A model generated the notes under the pieces. That model saw only the letters and a program-made list of their open reading frames with translations. It had not been told where the DNA came from and ran no database searches. Positions 34,245-42,343 of a stretch of DNA of 42,378 bases are shown here, piece after piece. The position numbers and the translations under genes are program-made. Each line of letters starts with the position of its first letter. Position 1 is the stretch's first letter. The DNA lies in NCBI RefSeq assembly GCF_900129585.1, contig NZ_FQWF01000018.1, positions 1 through 42,378 of the forward strand, given 5' to 3'. The stretch is from Flavobacterium micromati (GTDB lineage: Bacteria > Bacteroidota > Bacteroidia > Flavobacteriales > Flavobacteriaceae).

Positions 34245-35621
34245 TTAATAGGTAGGATTTGGGGTTATTTTTTTATTAGTATTTAATTCTCTTAACGGAA
34301 TAGGAAATACTAACTTTGGATCAGTGAACAGAAAAGTTCGCGATTGTCCAACAATACTAGTTTTATTTCTTTTTAAATCGTGAATCCAAAATCCTTCGAA
34401 AGCTAATTCTAATTGTCTTTCGTTTAAAATTTGCGCTAGCGTTACAGTGATAAAATTGCTTGCACCAGCTCTAGTTCTTATTCTGTTGATATCAGTGGCC
34501 GGTGTGGCACCAAGCGTGCTAGTTAATCTTGTATTGGCTTCTGCACGGATTAATAATAATTCAGCAAAACGTATCACAGGTACATCGGCAAATTGATTGG
34601 TATATTTTAGCGTTAAAGCGTCTCCTAAATTATTTTCATAGAAGAATTTACTTCGCTGATCATTTGGATCTATAAATCTTGAAAAATAACCACTTCCTAT
34701 TGCAATATCACCACCGCGACCACCTAAAGTAGTTGATGCGTGTGAATTATTTACTTGATTATCTCCTGTTTGCGAGGTAATCGCAATCGAAAAAACATCT
34801 TCGGGTTGTTTAGTGTCATGATTGTAGGCACTTAATAAAGTTGATGATAGAGAATACCCACCAAAAGTTATCGCATCATTAGCCGCGGTTAAAGCTGCGG
34901 GATAGTTTTGCTGTTGCAAATAAACACGCGCTAGTAAAGCTTGCGCTGCATACTTATCAGCAAATTCTCCATTGGATACAGGTAAATCGGCATAGGCATC
35001 TCGTAAGCTAGAAATGACTTTTATATAAACTTCAGCAACTGTATTACGTTCCGCCGACAAATCAACACCTTGATATTCTAAGATAGCTTTTGGTCTAATA
35101 ATAACACCTAATTGAGTATTTGGGGTTAAAGCATCAAAAGGAAGCGCAAAAAATCGAACCAAATCAAAATATACTAAACCTTGAATGAATTTTGCTTCTG
35201 CAACTGCTATTTTACGATCATTTGCATTGGTAATTAGAGCTGCGTTTTCTATGACAATATTAGTTGCATTAATGACGTCGTAACTTTCTCGATATAAATC
35301 TTCTGCGAAACTATTATCGCTAGTCATATTTTTAGCATAAATATCTCCAAAACCAGCAAACGTTCCGTACCATTCTATGTGCGTTGTGCTCGACCTACCA
35401 GTAGCACCTAATAAATCTGCCATGATTTGAGTTCTTCCACCATATAATGAGCCGTTTGCTAAGTTGGCGTAAGCACCAACTAAGACTTGTTTTACACCAC
35501 TCTCCGAAGTTAGCACAGTACTACTATCTAAACTTTGTTTAGGATTAAGTTCTAACTCCGACTCACAACTAATAAATAATGTTGTTAGCAAAGCAAAAAG
35601 GAATATTTTTATATTTTTCAT
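34245..35621 (-). CDS. SusD/RagB family nutrient-binding outer membrane lipoprotein
   Basis: SusD-like lipoprotein of 458 residues. The signal peptide ends at the lipobox ISC (Cys about residue 19), followed by ELELNPKQSLDSSTVLTSESG, the usual N-terminal SusD pattern. TPR-like helical segments (FIQGLVYFDLVRFFALPF, the AAQALLARVYLQQQNYPAALTAAND region) and the C-terminal motifs VIRFAELLLIRAEANTRL and INRIRTRAGA are typical. It caps the SusC channel encoded 11 bases upstream and binds the substrate. The length is at the short end for the family. No glycosidase or other enzyme is adjacent, so the substrate is not known. Confidence 0.95.
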   Translation of the reverse strand: MKNIKIFLFALLTTLFISCESELELNPKQSLDSSTVLTSESGVKQVLVGAYANLANGSLYGGRTQIMADLLGATGRSSTTHIEWYGTFAGFGDIYAKNMTSDNSFAEDLYRESYDVINATNIVIENAALITNANDRKIAVAEAKFIQGLVYFDLVRFFALPFDALTPNTQLGVIIRPKAILEYQGVDLSAERNTVAEVYIKVISSLRDAYADLPVSNGEFADKYAAQALLARVYLQQQNYPAALTAANDAITFGGYSLSSTLLSAYNHDTKQPEDVFSIAITSQTGDNQVNNSHASTTLGGRGGDIAIGSGYFSRFIDPNDQRSKFFYENNLGDALTLKYTNQFADVPVIRFAELLLIRAEANTRLTSTLGATPATDINRIRTRAGASNFITVTLAQILNERQLELAFEGFWIHDLKRNKTSIVGQSRTFLFTDPKLVFPIPLRELNTNKKITPNPTY

Positions 35622-35632
35622 CTTTAAATTTA

Positions 35633-38626
35633 TTAAAATGTTAGATTAACGCCCAATGCTACGGTTTTTGCTGGTGGAACAGAGTAAAACTCTTCGCCAA
35701 TTCTGTCACCTTGATCGGCTCTTGCTTCAGGATCATACCCAATATAATCCGTAAATGTTAATAAATTTACTCCGGTAAGGTAAATTCTCACTCTGCTTAA
35801 TCCCGATTTTTCAATTGCAGATTTTGGTAAAGAGTATCCTAAAGTTAAGTTTCTTAATCGTACAAAATCTGATTTGTCTAAGTACCTTGTAGAGGCCTGC
35901 GTACCATTTCCAGCTAAATAGCGAGCTTGGGGTACGTTAGTAATATCACCAGGTTGTTGCCATCTATTTAACTGATCTATAGTTTGGTTGTCCCAAAAAT
36001 CTCCATTTGCAGATTGAAATAAACCACCAGAATTGTATATACTTGCTCCCCATTCGCCCTGAAAGGTGAAAGAAAAATCAATTCCTTTATAGTTTATGGT
36101 ATTTGTAAAACCGCTCATTAATGTGGCAAATGGATTTCCTGAAACTACCCTTCTTGCCTCGCTATAATCATTTGTTGTTGTTTTGTCTAAAGATCCATCA
36201 GCTAATTCCGTATTCCTCACAAATAAGGCATCCCCATTTGCAGGATCTACACCGGCATATTCCACTAAATAGAAAGAGTTAATGTTTTCTCCAACTCTTC
36301 TGATGGTAAACGTATTTACAATATCCGTCCCATTGTCTGGCAATTCTCGTACCTTAGATTGGTTCGTTGTAACGTTTAAAGAGGCGTTCCACTGGAAGTC
36401 TTCCTGATCTATTATTTTACCATTCAATACAAATTCAAAGCCTCTGCTGTTAGACAAACCAGTGTTTTGGGTGATTGTTGATGCTCCTGAGCTAATAGCT
36501 AAAGGTACATCAAATAATAATCCATCAGTATCTTTGTTATAATAATCAATTTCTCCAGAGATTCTATTATTTAACAAACCAAATTCTATACCTAAATCAA
36601 ATTGTGTCGACTTTTCCCAACTTAAATTATCATTTCCTGGTTGAGAGGGTAATAATCCAGATTTTAAATTATAGGAAGCTCCGGCAAATAAAGAACGAGA
36701 ACTGAAGTTTCCAATTTCTGCGTTTCCTGTTTGACCATAAGAAGCTCTTAATTTTAGATTAGAAAGTGTGCTATTGTCTTTCAAGAAAGCTTCTTCAGAA
36801 ATAACCCAACCAGCTGAAACTGCTGGAAAAATTCCATATTGGTTATTTTGCCCAAATCTTGATGAACCATCTCTACGAATAGAAGCTTTAAAAAGATATT
36901 TGTTAGCATAGCTATAACTCAATCTGCTAAATAATGAATCAAAAGCATAATCTGTCTCATTTCCTGATCCTGCGTTGACTTCAGCACCACTATCTATGGT
37001 TTGCAATGCATCACTAGGAAAAAAAATGGAAGTTACACTTTGAAAACGACTAGCAAAACTGGTGAATTCTTGACCTGCAACTATATTTAAATTGTGATCA
37101 CTAAACGATTTATCAAATGTAAAATAATTTGAAATTACATAGGATTCATTGTTTACGGATGAAGCAAATACCTCTCCATTTGTTGCAATAAACGGATAAT
37201 TAGCGCCAAACCAGCGATCTTCAGTTTGAGCGTATAAGTCATAAGAAATGTCAGAGTTAAATTTTAAAGGTTCTATAATTTTAAACTCGCCAAAAAACTT
37301 ACCAGTTAATCTTCTAATTAAAGTTTGATTAGTTCCATTGTCTTGCGCTGCTAAAAAGTTTACATATTGCGTGGCTGTATTTGCTGTTCCATCATCATTC
37401 CTTGCTGGAGATAGCGGTGATTGTGCAATAGCCTGCATAGGAGTTGTAAATGAATTGTCGTTCGTATTTCGCAATATTGAAGTCCTTGAAAAAGCCATAT
37501 TCATACCTGCTGTAAAACGATCAGAAATTTTTGTGGTTATATTATTTCTAAAATTGAAACGTTCTAATTCATTGAATGATAAAATCCCTACATTTTTTGT
37601 ATATGCCCCAGAAAAGTAGTATTGTGTTTTATCAGTTCCGCCAGAAGCAGAGAAATCAGCATCTGTAACGTAACCCGTTCTCAAAGCCTGTTTAGTCCAA
37701 TCAGTATCAACCTCGCCATTTCTCCAGTCTTTACCTGCTGCCAATTGATCAAATTTGCGTCCTGGACCTGTTGGGTCGCTAAAACCTTCATTCAAACGTG
37801 CTTCTGTAAATAATTCAACGTATTGTGCACTATTTAAAAATTCTCTTGTATTAGTGGCTTCACTCACACCTTGTGAAAAATTAGCTGAAAAAGTTGTTTT
37901 TCCTACTTTTCCTTTTTTAGTTGTGATGATTACAACTCCATTAGCGCCTCTGGCACCGTAAATAGCTGCTGATGAAGCATCTTTTAAAACGTCAATTGAT
38001 TCAATTTCGTTAGGACTTAATGTCAATAATGGATTTAGTGGAGCACCATTTGTTGATTCATCTTGATTAATTAAAATCATGCCGTCTAGTACATACAAGG
38101 GTTGAGTTCCCGCAGAAATACTAGCCTGTCCGCGGACACGAATATTCATACCGCCTTCTACTTTACCGTTGGTTTGTGTAATTTGTACTCCCGCAAGTTT
38201 ACCAACTAACGCATTTTGAATGTTAGAAACTGGAATATTCTCAATATCTTTTGCAGTAACTCTAGAAACAGCATCTGTTGATCTCTTTTTTAGCTGTGTT
38301 CCGTATCCCATTACTAAAACTGTTTCTAGTTGGCTTGCGTCATCATTTAGTTTTACCACCATTGAATCTGAGGCAGTGATTTCAATAGTTTTCAATCCTA
38401 AAAAACTGATGACTAAAGTCTGTCCCTTCTTAGCTTTGATCACAAACTCACCATCAAAATTACTTTGCGCACTAATTGTTGTTCCTTTTATTATTACGTT
38501 CGCCCCTGGAACTGGAAGTCCAGCCATGTCGGTAACTTTACCGCTTATTGAACTTTCTTGAGCACTGATCAATTGCACCGCTAGTGCAAAAATCAAACTC
38601 AATAATAATTTACATTTAATTTTCAT
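35633..38626 (-). CDS. SusC/RagA family TonB-linked outer membrane transporter
   Basis: TonB-dependent transporter of 997 residues: signal peptide (1-22, ending ISA), carboxypeptidase-D-like regulatory domain (about 25-100, ISGKVTDMAGLPVPGANVII), plug domain with the SusC signature (LETVLVMGYGTQLKKR and LYVLDGMILINQD, then DASSAAIYGARGANGVVIIT), and a 22-strand barrel ending in the aromatic C-terminal strand (PPAKTVALGVNLTF). First gene of a two-gene unit with susD. Such pairs import glycans, peptides or other oligomers. The neighbouring arginine and peptide-hydrolase genes make peptides a possible substrate, but this is only positional. Confidence 0.96.
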   Translation of the reverse strand: MKIKCKLLLSLIFALAVQLISAQESSISGKVTDMAGLPVPGANVIIKGTTISAQSNFDGEFVIKAKKGQTLVISFLGLKTIEITASDSMVVKLNDDASQLETVLVMGYGTQLKKRSTDAVSRVTAKDIENIPVSNIQNALVGKLAGVQITQTNGKVEGGMNIRVRGQASISAGTQPLYVLDGMILINQDESTNGAPLNPLLTLSPNEIESIDVLKDASSAAIYGARGANGVVIITTKKGKVGKTTFSANFSQGVSEATNTREFLNSAQYVELFTEARLNEGFSDPTGPGRKFDQLAAGKDWRNGEVDTDWTKQALRTGYVTDADFSASGGTDKTQYYFSGAYTKNVGILSFNELERFNFRNNITTKISDRFTAGMNMAFSRTSILRNTNDNSFTTPMQAIAQSPLSPARNDDGTANTATQYVNFLAAQDNGTNQTLIRRLTGKFFGEFKIIEPLKFNSDISYDLYAQTEDRWFGANYPFIATNGEVFASSVNNESYVISNYFTFDKSFSDHNLNIVAGQEFTSFASRFQSVTSIFFPSDALQTIDSGAEVNAGSGNETDYAFDSLFSRLSYSYANKYLFKASIRRDGSSRFGQNNQYGIFPAVSAGWVISEEAFLKDNSTLSNLKLRASYGQTGNAEIGNFSSRSLFAGASYNLKSGLLPSQPGNDNLSWEKSTQFDLGIEFGLLNNRISGEIDYYNKDTDGLLFDVPLAISSGASTITQNTGLSNSRGFEFVLNGKIIDQEDFQWNASLNVTTNQSKVRELPDNGTDIVNTFTIRRVGENINSFYLVEYAGVDPANGDALFVRNTELADGSLDKTTTNDYSEARRVVSGNPFATLMSGFTNTINYKGIDFSFTFQGEWGASIYNSGGLFQSANGDFWDNQTIDQLNRWQQPGDITNVPQARYLAGNGTQASTRYLDKSDFVRLRNLTLGYSLPKSAIEKSGLSRVRIYLTGVNLLTFTDYIGYDPEARADQGDRIGEEFYSVPPAKTVALGVNLTF

Positions 38627-39020
38627 ATTTTAATTTTTTGTGATTAGTTTAACCAAAGATCTAAAAAATATGTTAAATATAAATATTTTGAAAGGTTTTT
38701 TATGAAAAAAAAGTTTTCACCTTGGTTATTTTGTGAAATAGTGATTTATTTTTGCAAAAATTATTTTATAATTATATAATTGATAATCCTAATTTCTTGT
38801 CATAACTTTCAATATCACTTAGTGCTAATTGCCTAGAGAATAAATAATCATTTTTTTCTTTTCAGAGTTTTACATAGCGCAATCAGTCCAATTATTGTAT
38901 AATTATTGTAATAAATATTTATTTTGTAATGTGATAATTGCTGTATTATCTAGTAGCAAAAAAAAAATTTAAAAGTGCAATAAATAAAGAGGTCGATGGT
39001 ACACTTATGATAAATCTGGG
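38627..39020. other. Gene-free spacer between acr3 and susC
   Basis: 394 bases, AT-rich. It must carry the susC promoter; only a near-match (GATCTTTG, minus strand, close to 38660) is visible. No hairpin terminator is evident after the acr3 stop. No gene, RNA or repeat recognised. Confidence 0.5.
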
Positions 39021-40070
39021 TCAAGACGGTATGACAAAATATTTTTTTCTAATCCAAAAAGAAACATTCACTAAAATGATCAATGCTGGAACTTCGACCA
39101 AAGGTCCAATAACTGCTGCAAACGCTTGCCCGCTATTAATTCCAAAAACACCTATAGAAACAGCAATTGCTAGTTCAAAATTATTACCAGAAGCAGTAAA
39201 GGAAAGCGCCACAGCATCTCGATAGTTAGCTCCAATCTTTTTTGAAACAAAAAACATTAGGAAGAACATAATAGTGAAGAAAATTATCAGTGGAATTGCA
39301 ATTCGAAATACGTCAAGAGGTAAACCAACAATCATATCTCCTTTTAAACTGAACATAATTACAATTGTAAAAAGTAAAGCAATCAACGTAATGGGCGATA
39401 CAAAGGGAATAAATTTTTGATTGAACCATTTTGCACCAATGAATCTCCTGATCGAATACCGACTTATGATCGCTAATGCAAATGGAATTCCTAAATAAAT
39501 TCCAACTGTTGCAGCAATATCCGTAATAGAAATATTCAACTCTAAACCTTTTATCCCAAATAATGGCAACATGATTTCCAAATAAAAATAGGCATATAAA
39601 CTAAAAAAGAAAACTTGAAGCAAGCTATTCAATCCTATTAAACCTGCTGTTAATTCCCTATTTCCTTCGGCTAGTTCGTTCCATACAATTACCATAGCGA
39701 TGCAAGGCGCAATTCCTATTATAATGAGACCAGTCATATATTCCGGATAATCTTTTAGAAAGAATGTTGCTAACAAAAACATTAAAAAAGGACCTACAAT
39801 CCACGTAATTAAGAAAGAGGCAGTTAGTAATTTTGGTTTTTCAAGCATTAAAGGAATTTTTGAAAAATCAATTTTTGTTAAAGGTGGATACATCATTAAA
39901 ATCAATCCAATTGCTAAAGGAATATTTGTAGTTCCGCTTGAGAAGGAATTGATAAAACCGCTGCTTGACGGTATAAAGTATCCGATAGAGACGCCAATTG
40001 ACATAGCCAAGAAAATCCAAAGTGTAAGATACTGATCGAGAAAATTTAATCTTTTTTTATGTAATGCCAT
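39021..40070 (-). CDS. acr3: Arsenite efflux permease, ACR3 family
   Basis: Integral membrane arsenite exporter of 349 residues with about ten hydrophobic helices. Family marks include LTLWIFLAMSIGVSIGYF, the PLAIGLILMMYPPLTKIDF segment, GIAPCIAMVIVWNELAEGN with the conserved Cys of ACR3 transporters, and ALSFTASGNNFELAIAVSIG near the end. It pumps arsenite made by the upstream reductase. Last gene of the operon, 1 base after the arsC stop. ACR3 rather than ArsB is clear from these motifs. Confidence 0.95.
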   Translation of the reverse strand: MALHKKRLNFLDQYLTLWIFLAMSIGVSIGYFIPSSSGFINSFSSGTTNIPLAIGLILMMYPPLTKIDFSKIPLMLEKPKLLTASFLITWIVGPFLMFLLATFFLKDYPEYMTGLIIIGIAPCIAMVIVWNELAEGNRELTAGLIGLNSLLQVFFFSLYAYFYLEIMLPLFGIKGLELNISITDIAATVGIYLGIPFALAIISRYSIRRFIGAKWFNQKFIPFVSPITLIALLFTIVIMFSLKGDMIVGLPLDVFRIAIPLIIFFTIMFFLMFFVSKKIGANYRDAVALSFTASGNNFELAIAVSIGVFGINSGQAFAAVIGPLVEVPALIILVNVSFWIRKKYFVIPS

Positions 40071-40071
40071 T

Positions 40072-40704
40072 TTATGATTTTATTTGGGAGAACACGTAGC
40101 ACATTTCAGTTGCAATCTGCAAACTGCGTTCCTTATATTGGTCCTGCTGTTGAGGTGTATGATCAAAAACTTTAGGATCTTGATAAGTGACAATAATTCT
40201 TTTTTCAGCACCCGCTATAAAAGGGCATCCTCCATCAGCCTGCGAACAAGTTAAAACTGCTGCAAATTCACTTTTTGGATTAAAATCATCATCGTAAGTT
40301 TTAGAAAAACCAATAATAGGAAGCTCATTTTCAGAATAGTTTATCGCATAAATAGGATTGTTTCCTACACATATAGTTTTAATTTGAAATCCTATTTGCA
40401 TTAAAGTTGTTGCAACCGCAGGGAATAATGCCGTAGATTCAGTTCCACCTGAATAACAAGTAACGTTTTTAATGTTATAATAGTAAGCCGCAGTTTGCGC
40501 CCAAATTTGGGAAAGGTGACTTCTTCTAGAATTATGAGTACAAATAAAATTCAGCCTTATTTGTTGATCGTTAGTAGTTTTATTTTGGATAAAATCAACT
40601 ATTGGTTGTAAAGTGGTTTTACGTTCTAAAGATATATTTTCCACATCGAGTGATCGGATTGTGTTTTCAATCTTCGAAAATAGTTTTGTTTTAAATGACA
40701 TCAT
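40072..40704 (-). CDS. arsC: Arsenate reductase, low-molecular-weight phosphatase type
   Basis: Protein of 210 residues related to the low-molecular-weight protein tyrosine phosphatase/thioredoxin-type ArsC family. The phosphate-loop CX5R motif is CTHNSRRS, and the general-acid region is YQDPKVFD. Two further Cys occur in LTCSQADGGCPF and near the C-terminus (MCYVF), which could provide the resolving cysteines. An N-terminal extension of about 45 residues precedes the core and is usual for the flavobacterial form. It reduces arsenate to arsenite for export by ACR3. Annotated phosphatases of this type in ars operons are taken as arsenate reductases from context. Confidence 0.9.
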   Translation of the reverse strand: MMSFKTKLFSKIENTIRSLDVENISLERKTTLQPIVDFIQNKTTNDQQIRLNFICTHNSRRSHLSQIWAQTAAYYYNIKNVTCYSGGTESTALFPAVATTLMQIGFQIKTICVGNNPIYAINYSENELPIIGFSKTYDDDFNPKSEFAAVLTCSQADGGCPFIAGAEKRIIVTYQDPKVFDHTPQQQDQYKERSLQIATEMCYVFSQIKS

Positions 40705-40719
40705 TTAATTTGTATAAAT

Positions 40720-40830
40720 TTAGCAACATCCTCCGCCTGGAGTACAACTAATGGTTTGATTTGAAATTTCAGATAATTTTACTTTTTGTTTACTTGCGGT
40801 AATGCCACATTCATCTTCAGCCAAACATGC
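40720..40830 (-). pseudogene. Out-of-frame Cys-rich tail of the DUF6428-like gene
   Basis: Just after NNKL of the upstream frame, the alternative frame reads on for 36 residues beginning ACLAEDECGI and ending SCTPGGGCC. The tail has five Cys and runs to a stop at 40720-40722, 16 bases before the arsC start. It fits the expected C-terminus of this family, while the annotated frame ends in an unrelated LHVWLKMN sequence. One missing base near 40831 explains the break. Either a real mutation, a sequencing error, or (less likely) recoding. Confidence 0.7.
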
Positions 40831-41189
40831 AGTTTATTGTTGATTAAGGTAAATGCTGAGCCATTAAAACCCAAGTCATATTTGCCAATCGTTTCTCCTT
40901 GAAATTCTACTTCAACATTATAATTTTCAATCCCCAGTATTTTTTCAGATAATGCAATAATATCTAGTAGTTTTTTGGGTTTAAGACGGTGATCAAAATC
41001 ATTGGCATCCCACAACTGGAAATTAACAACGGTTTCTTTACGTACTTTTCCGCCGCAATCGATGAAGTTTTTGGTTATTAAACCTACTTCGGTTACGTGA
41101 AAATGTTCTGGCACAAAAGTTCCATTTGGTAATATAAAAGCAACGTTTTCTAACGTTCTCAATTCTTTTTTAACTTGTGATAAGTTCAT
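40779..41189 (-). CDS. DUF6428-like protein of the arsenic operon (frameshifted C-terminus)
   Basis: Protein of 136 residues as read in one frame. It matches, from memory, a family (DUF6428) found in flavobacterial ars operons, with TFVPEHFHVTEVG, FIDCGGKVRKE, VNFQLWDANDFDHRLKPKKLL and GETIGKYDLGFNG. The function is unknown; the His/Cys-rich segments suggest metal or metalloid contact. The last 18 residues are off-family, because a one-base frameshift near 40831 moves the true Cys-rich tail out of frame; the intact gene would run to 40720. It follows arsR by 18 bases and precedes arsC. The family name is moderately certain, the frameshift well supported. Confidence 0.75.
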   Translation of the reverse strand: MNLSQVKKELRTLENVAFILPNGTFVPEHFHVTEVGLITKNFIDCGGKVRKETVVNFQLWDANDFDHRLKPKKLLDIIALSEKILGIENYNVEVEFQGETIGKYDLGFNGSAFTLINNKLHVWLKMNVALPQVNKK

Positions 41190-41207
41190 TTTGTTTTTGT
41201 TTAAAAA

Positions 41208-41540
41208 TTAACAACATTGATTATTTTGATTTTCAAAATATAAGTTTAAGTGTTCGGTAAACGCTTTAATCTTGCTAAATCCAGCTTCGTCAAGGCAATA
41301 ACATATTGTATTTCCTTCAACAGTGCCTTTTATCAAACCGGCATTTTTTAATTCCTTTAAGTGCTGCGAAATAGTAGGTTGTGATAACGGTAACTTGTTA
41401 ACAATATCGCCGCATACGCAACTTTTTACTTTAATTAAATATTGAATGATTGCTATACGCGCTGGATGTCCTATTGCCTTGGCTAATATTGCCAATTCAT
41501 TTTGCTCGACTGTAAAATTTTCTGATTTGGTAACTCCCAT
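41208..41540 (-). CDS. arsR: ArsR/SmtB family metalloregulator
   Basis: Winged-helix repressor of 110 residues, first gene of the arsenic operon. The recognition helix lies in LPLSQPTISQHLKELKNAG; the sensing site is the SCVCGDI motif just before it, equivalent to the Cys pair in classical ArsR (ELCVCDL). The protein ends in NNQCC, giving extra C-terminal cysteines. Arsenite binding should release it from the operator; the palindrome at 41554-41565, 14 bases from the start codon, is the obvious candidate site. Confidence 0.93.
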   Translation of the reverse strand: MGVTKSENFTVEQNELAILAKAIGHPARIAIIQYLIKVKSCVCGDIVNKLPLSQPTISQHLKELKNAGLIKGTVEGNTICYCLDEAGFSKIKAFTEHLNLYFENQNNQCC

Positions 41541-41553
41541 ATTATTTATTTGT

Positions 41554-41567
41554 ATATTGCAATATTA
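41554..41567. promoter_or_regulatory. Candidate ArsR operator overlapping the ars promoter
   Basis: ATATTGCAATAT (41554-41565) is a perfect 12-base palindrome. On the minus strand TAATATTG (41560-41567), one mismatch from TAnnTTTG, overlaps it, and a TTG lies 22 bases further upstream (41590-41592). Binding there would block the -7 region. Confidence 0.55.
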
Positions 41568-41899
41568 CGATATAAATAATTATATAGTTCAACCTTTATT
41601 ATTTTTTTTACTTGACTATCCAAAATAGCAGACAAAAATTGAATAGATCATCGAAAATAATTATCTTAATTTTAAGGCTGCGAGTTTTTCGAAGGTCGTT
41701 TTCAGTTATTAATATTTTTAGAACGTTCCTTAATAAGAGTGGTTACTAAACGAGACAAGACCTTTAGTTTTGCTTTGCGTCGCCTAAAGCGGTTTGATGC
41801 AATTAATCTAACTCTAACATTACGTGCAATTTTTGAATTTTAAAATCTAATTCAGTTAGGATTATTTCTCAATTTTCATTTAACTTTTCCCCACCATAC

Positions 41900-41919
41900 C
41901 CCACGGTTTCAACCGTGGG
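41900..41919. repeat. Palindromic hairpin of REP type
   Basis: CCCACGGTTTCAACCGTGGG: perfect 9-base arms around TC, G/C-rich in AT-rich DNA. Hairpins of this style are dispersed in many Bacteroidota genomes, sometimes near REP-associated tyrosine transposases. No transposase is in the window. Confidence 0.6.
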
Positions 41920-41944
41920 ATTGCAAACGCGATGATTAAAGTTT

Positions 41945-42107
41945 AAATCCTCCGCAGCCTCTTCGCGTTATCCGTTTCAATCTCTCGCTTATTTGCCTTT
42001 TTTTCTATCCTTATAAAAGGAGCTTCTTTTAGTCGCTCTTTTATAAGCGAGAAAAAATGGGCAACTACGCTCGAGGATTTCCACTACTACCACGGCTAGG
42101 GCAGTGG
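41945..42107 (-). repeat. Structured intergenic element, copy B (possible ncRNA or repeat family)
   Basis: Read on the minus strand it contains GGTAGTAGTGGAAATCC (42074-42090) and, 91 bases later, GATTGAAACGGATAACGC (41965-41982), matching copy A at 14 of 17 and about 17 of 21 positions in the two conserved blocks. It is closed by AAATCCTC/GAGGATTT (41945-41952, 42073-42080). Internally two stems compete: 41983-41992 with 42043-42052, and 42010-42023 with 42035-42047; their right arms share 42043-42047. A small CCACT/AGTGG hairpin (42081-42085, 42103-42107) leads. Lies upstream of the rRNA promoters. Confidence 0.6.
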
Positions 42108-42204
42108 AGTTAAAAACAAAACTTGGTTTTCAAAAAAAAACAAATGGCAACACACACAACACCAACGCATTAAAAAAAACATTTAAAATAATCAAATAAA
42201 AAGC

Positions 42205-42234
42205 TTGTAGAAGCCAATAAACGCTCTACTTTTG
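42205..42234 (+). promoter_or_regulatory. rRNA operon promoter P1
   Basis: TTG (42205-42207), 19 bases, TACTTTTG (42227-42234), followed by CACCCGC. First of two tandem promoters with the same pattern. Confidence 0.7.
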
Positions 42235-42311
42235 CACCCGCAACAACGCAGACGTTCTTACTACATTATTGAAAAGCGAAACAAAATTAGGTTGAAAGAT
42301 TTAAAAAAAGA

Positions 42312-42343
42312 TTTGCCAGATATAAAAGAAGTAATTACCTTTG
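42312..42343 (+). promoter_or_regulatory. rRNA operon promoter P2 and start of leader
   Basis: TTTG (42312-42315), 20 bases, TACCTTTG (42336-42343), followed by CCACCCGC and then GCAAGTTCTTAGACA, a leader type seen ahead of flavobacterial 16S rRNA. An A-rich tract (42301-42309) lies upstream. The 16S gene itself is beyond the window, so the rRNA assignment is an inference from promoter and leader pattern. Confidence 0.7.

Noticed and set aside
34245..38626. Full polysaccharide utilisation locus
   Set aside because: No carbohydrate-active enzyme or dedicated regulator accompanies the SusC/SusD pair.
38938..39225. Plus-strand ORF of 95 residues opposite the acr3 end
   Set aside because: Most of it is antisense to the ACR3 C-terminus, which is clearly the real gene.
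40779..40838. Programmed frameshift in the DUF6428-like gene
   Set aside because: No slippery heptamer or downstream stem was seen at the break; simple mutation or sequencing error is more likely.
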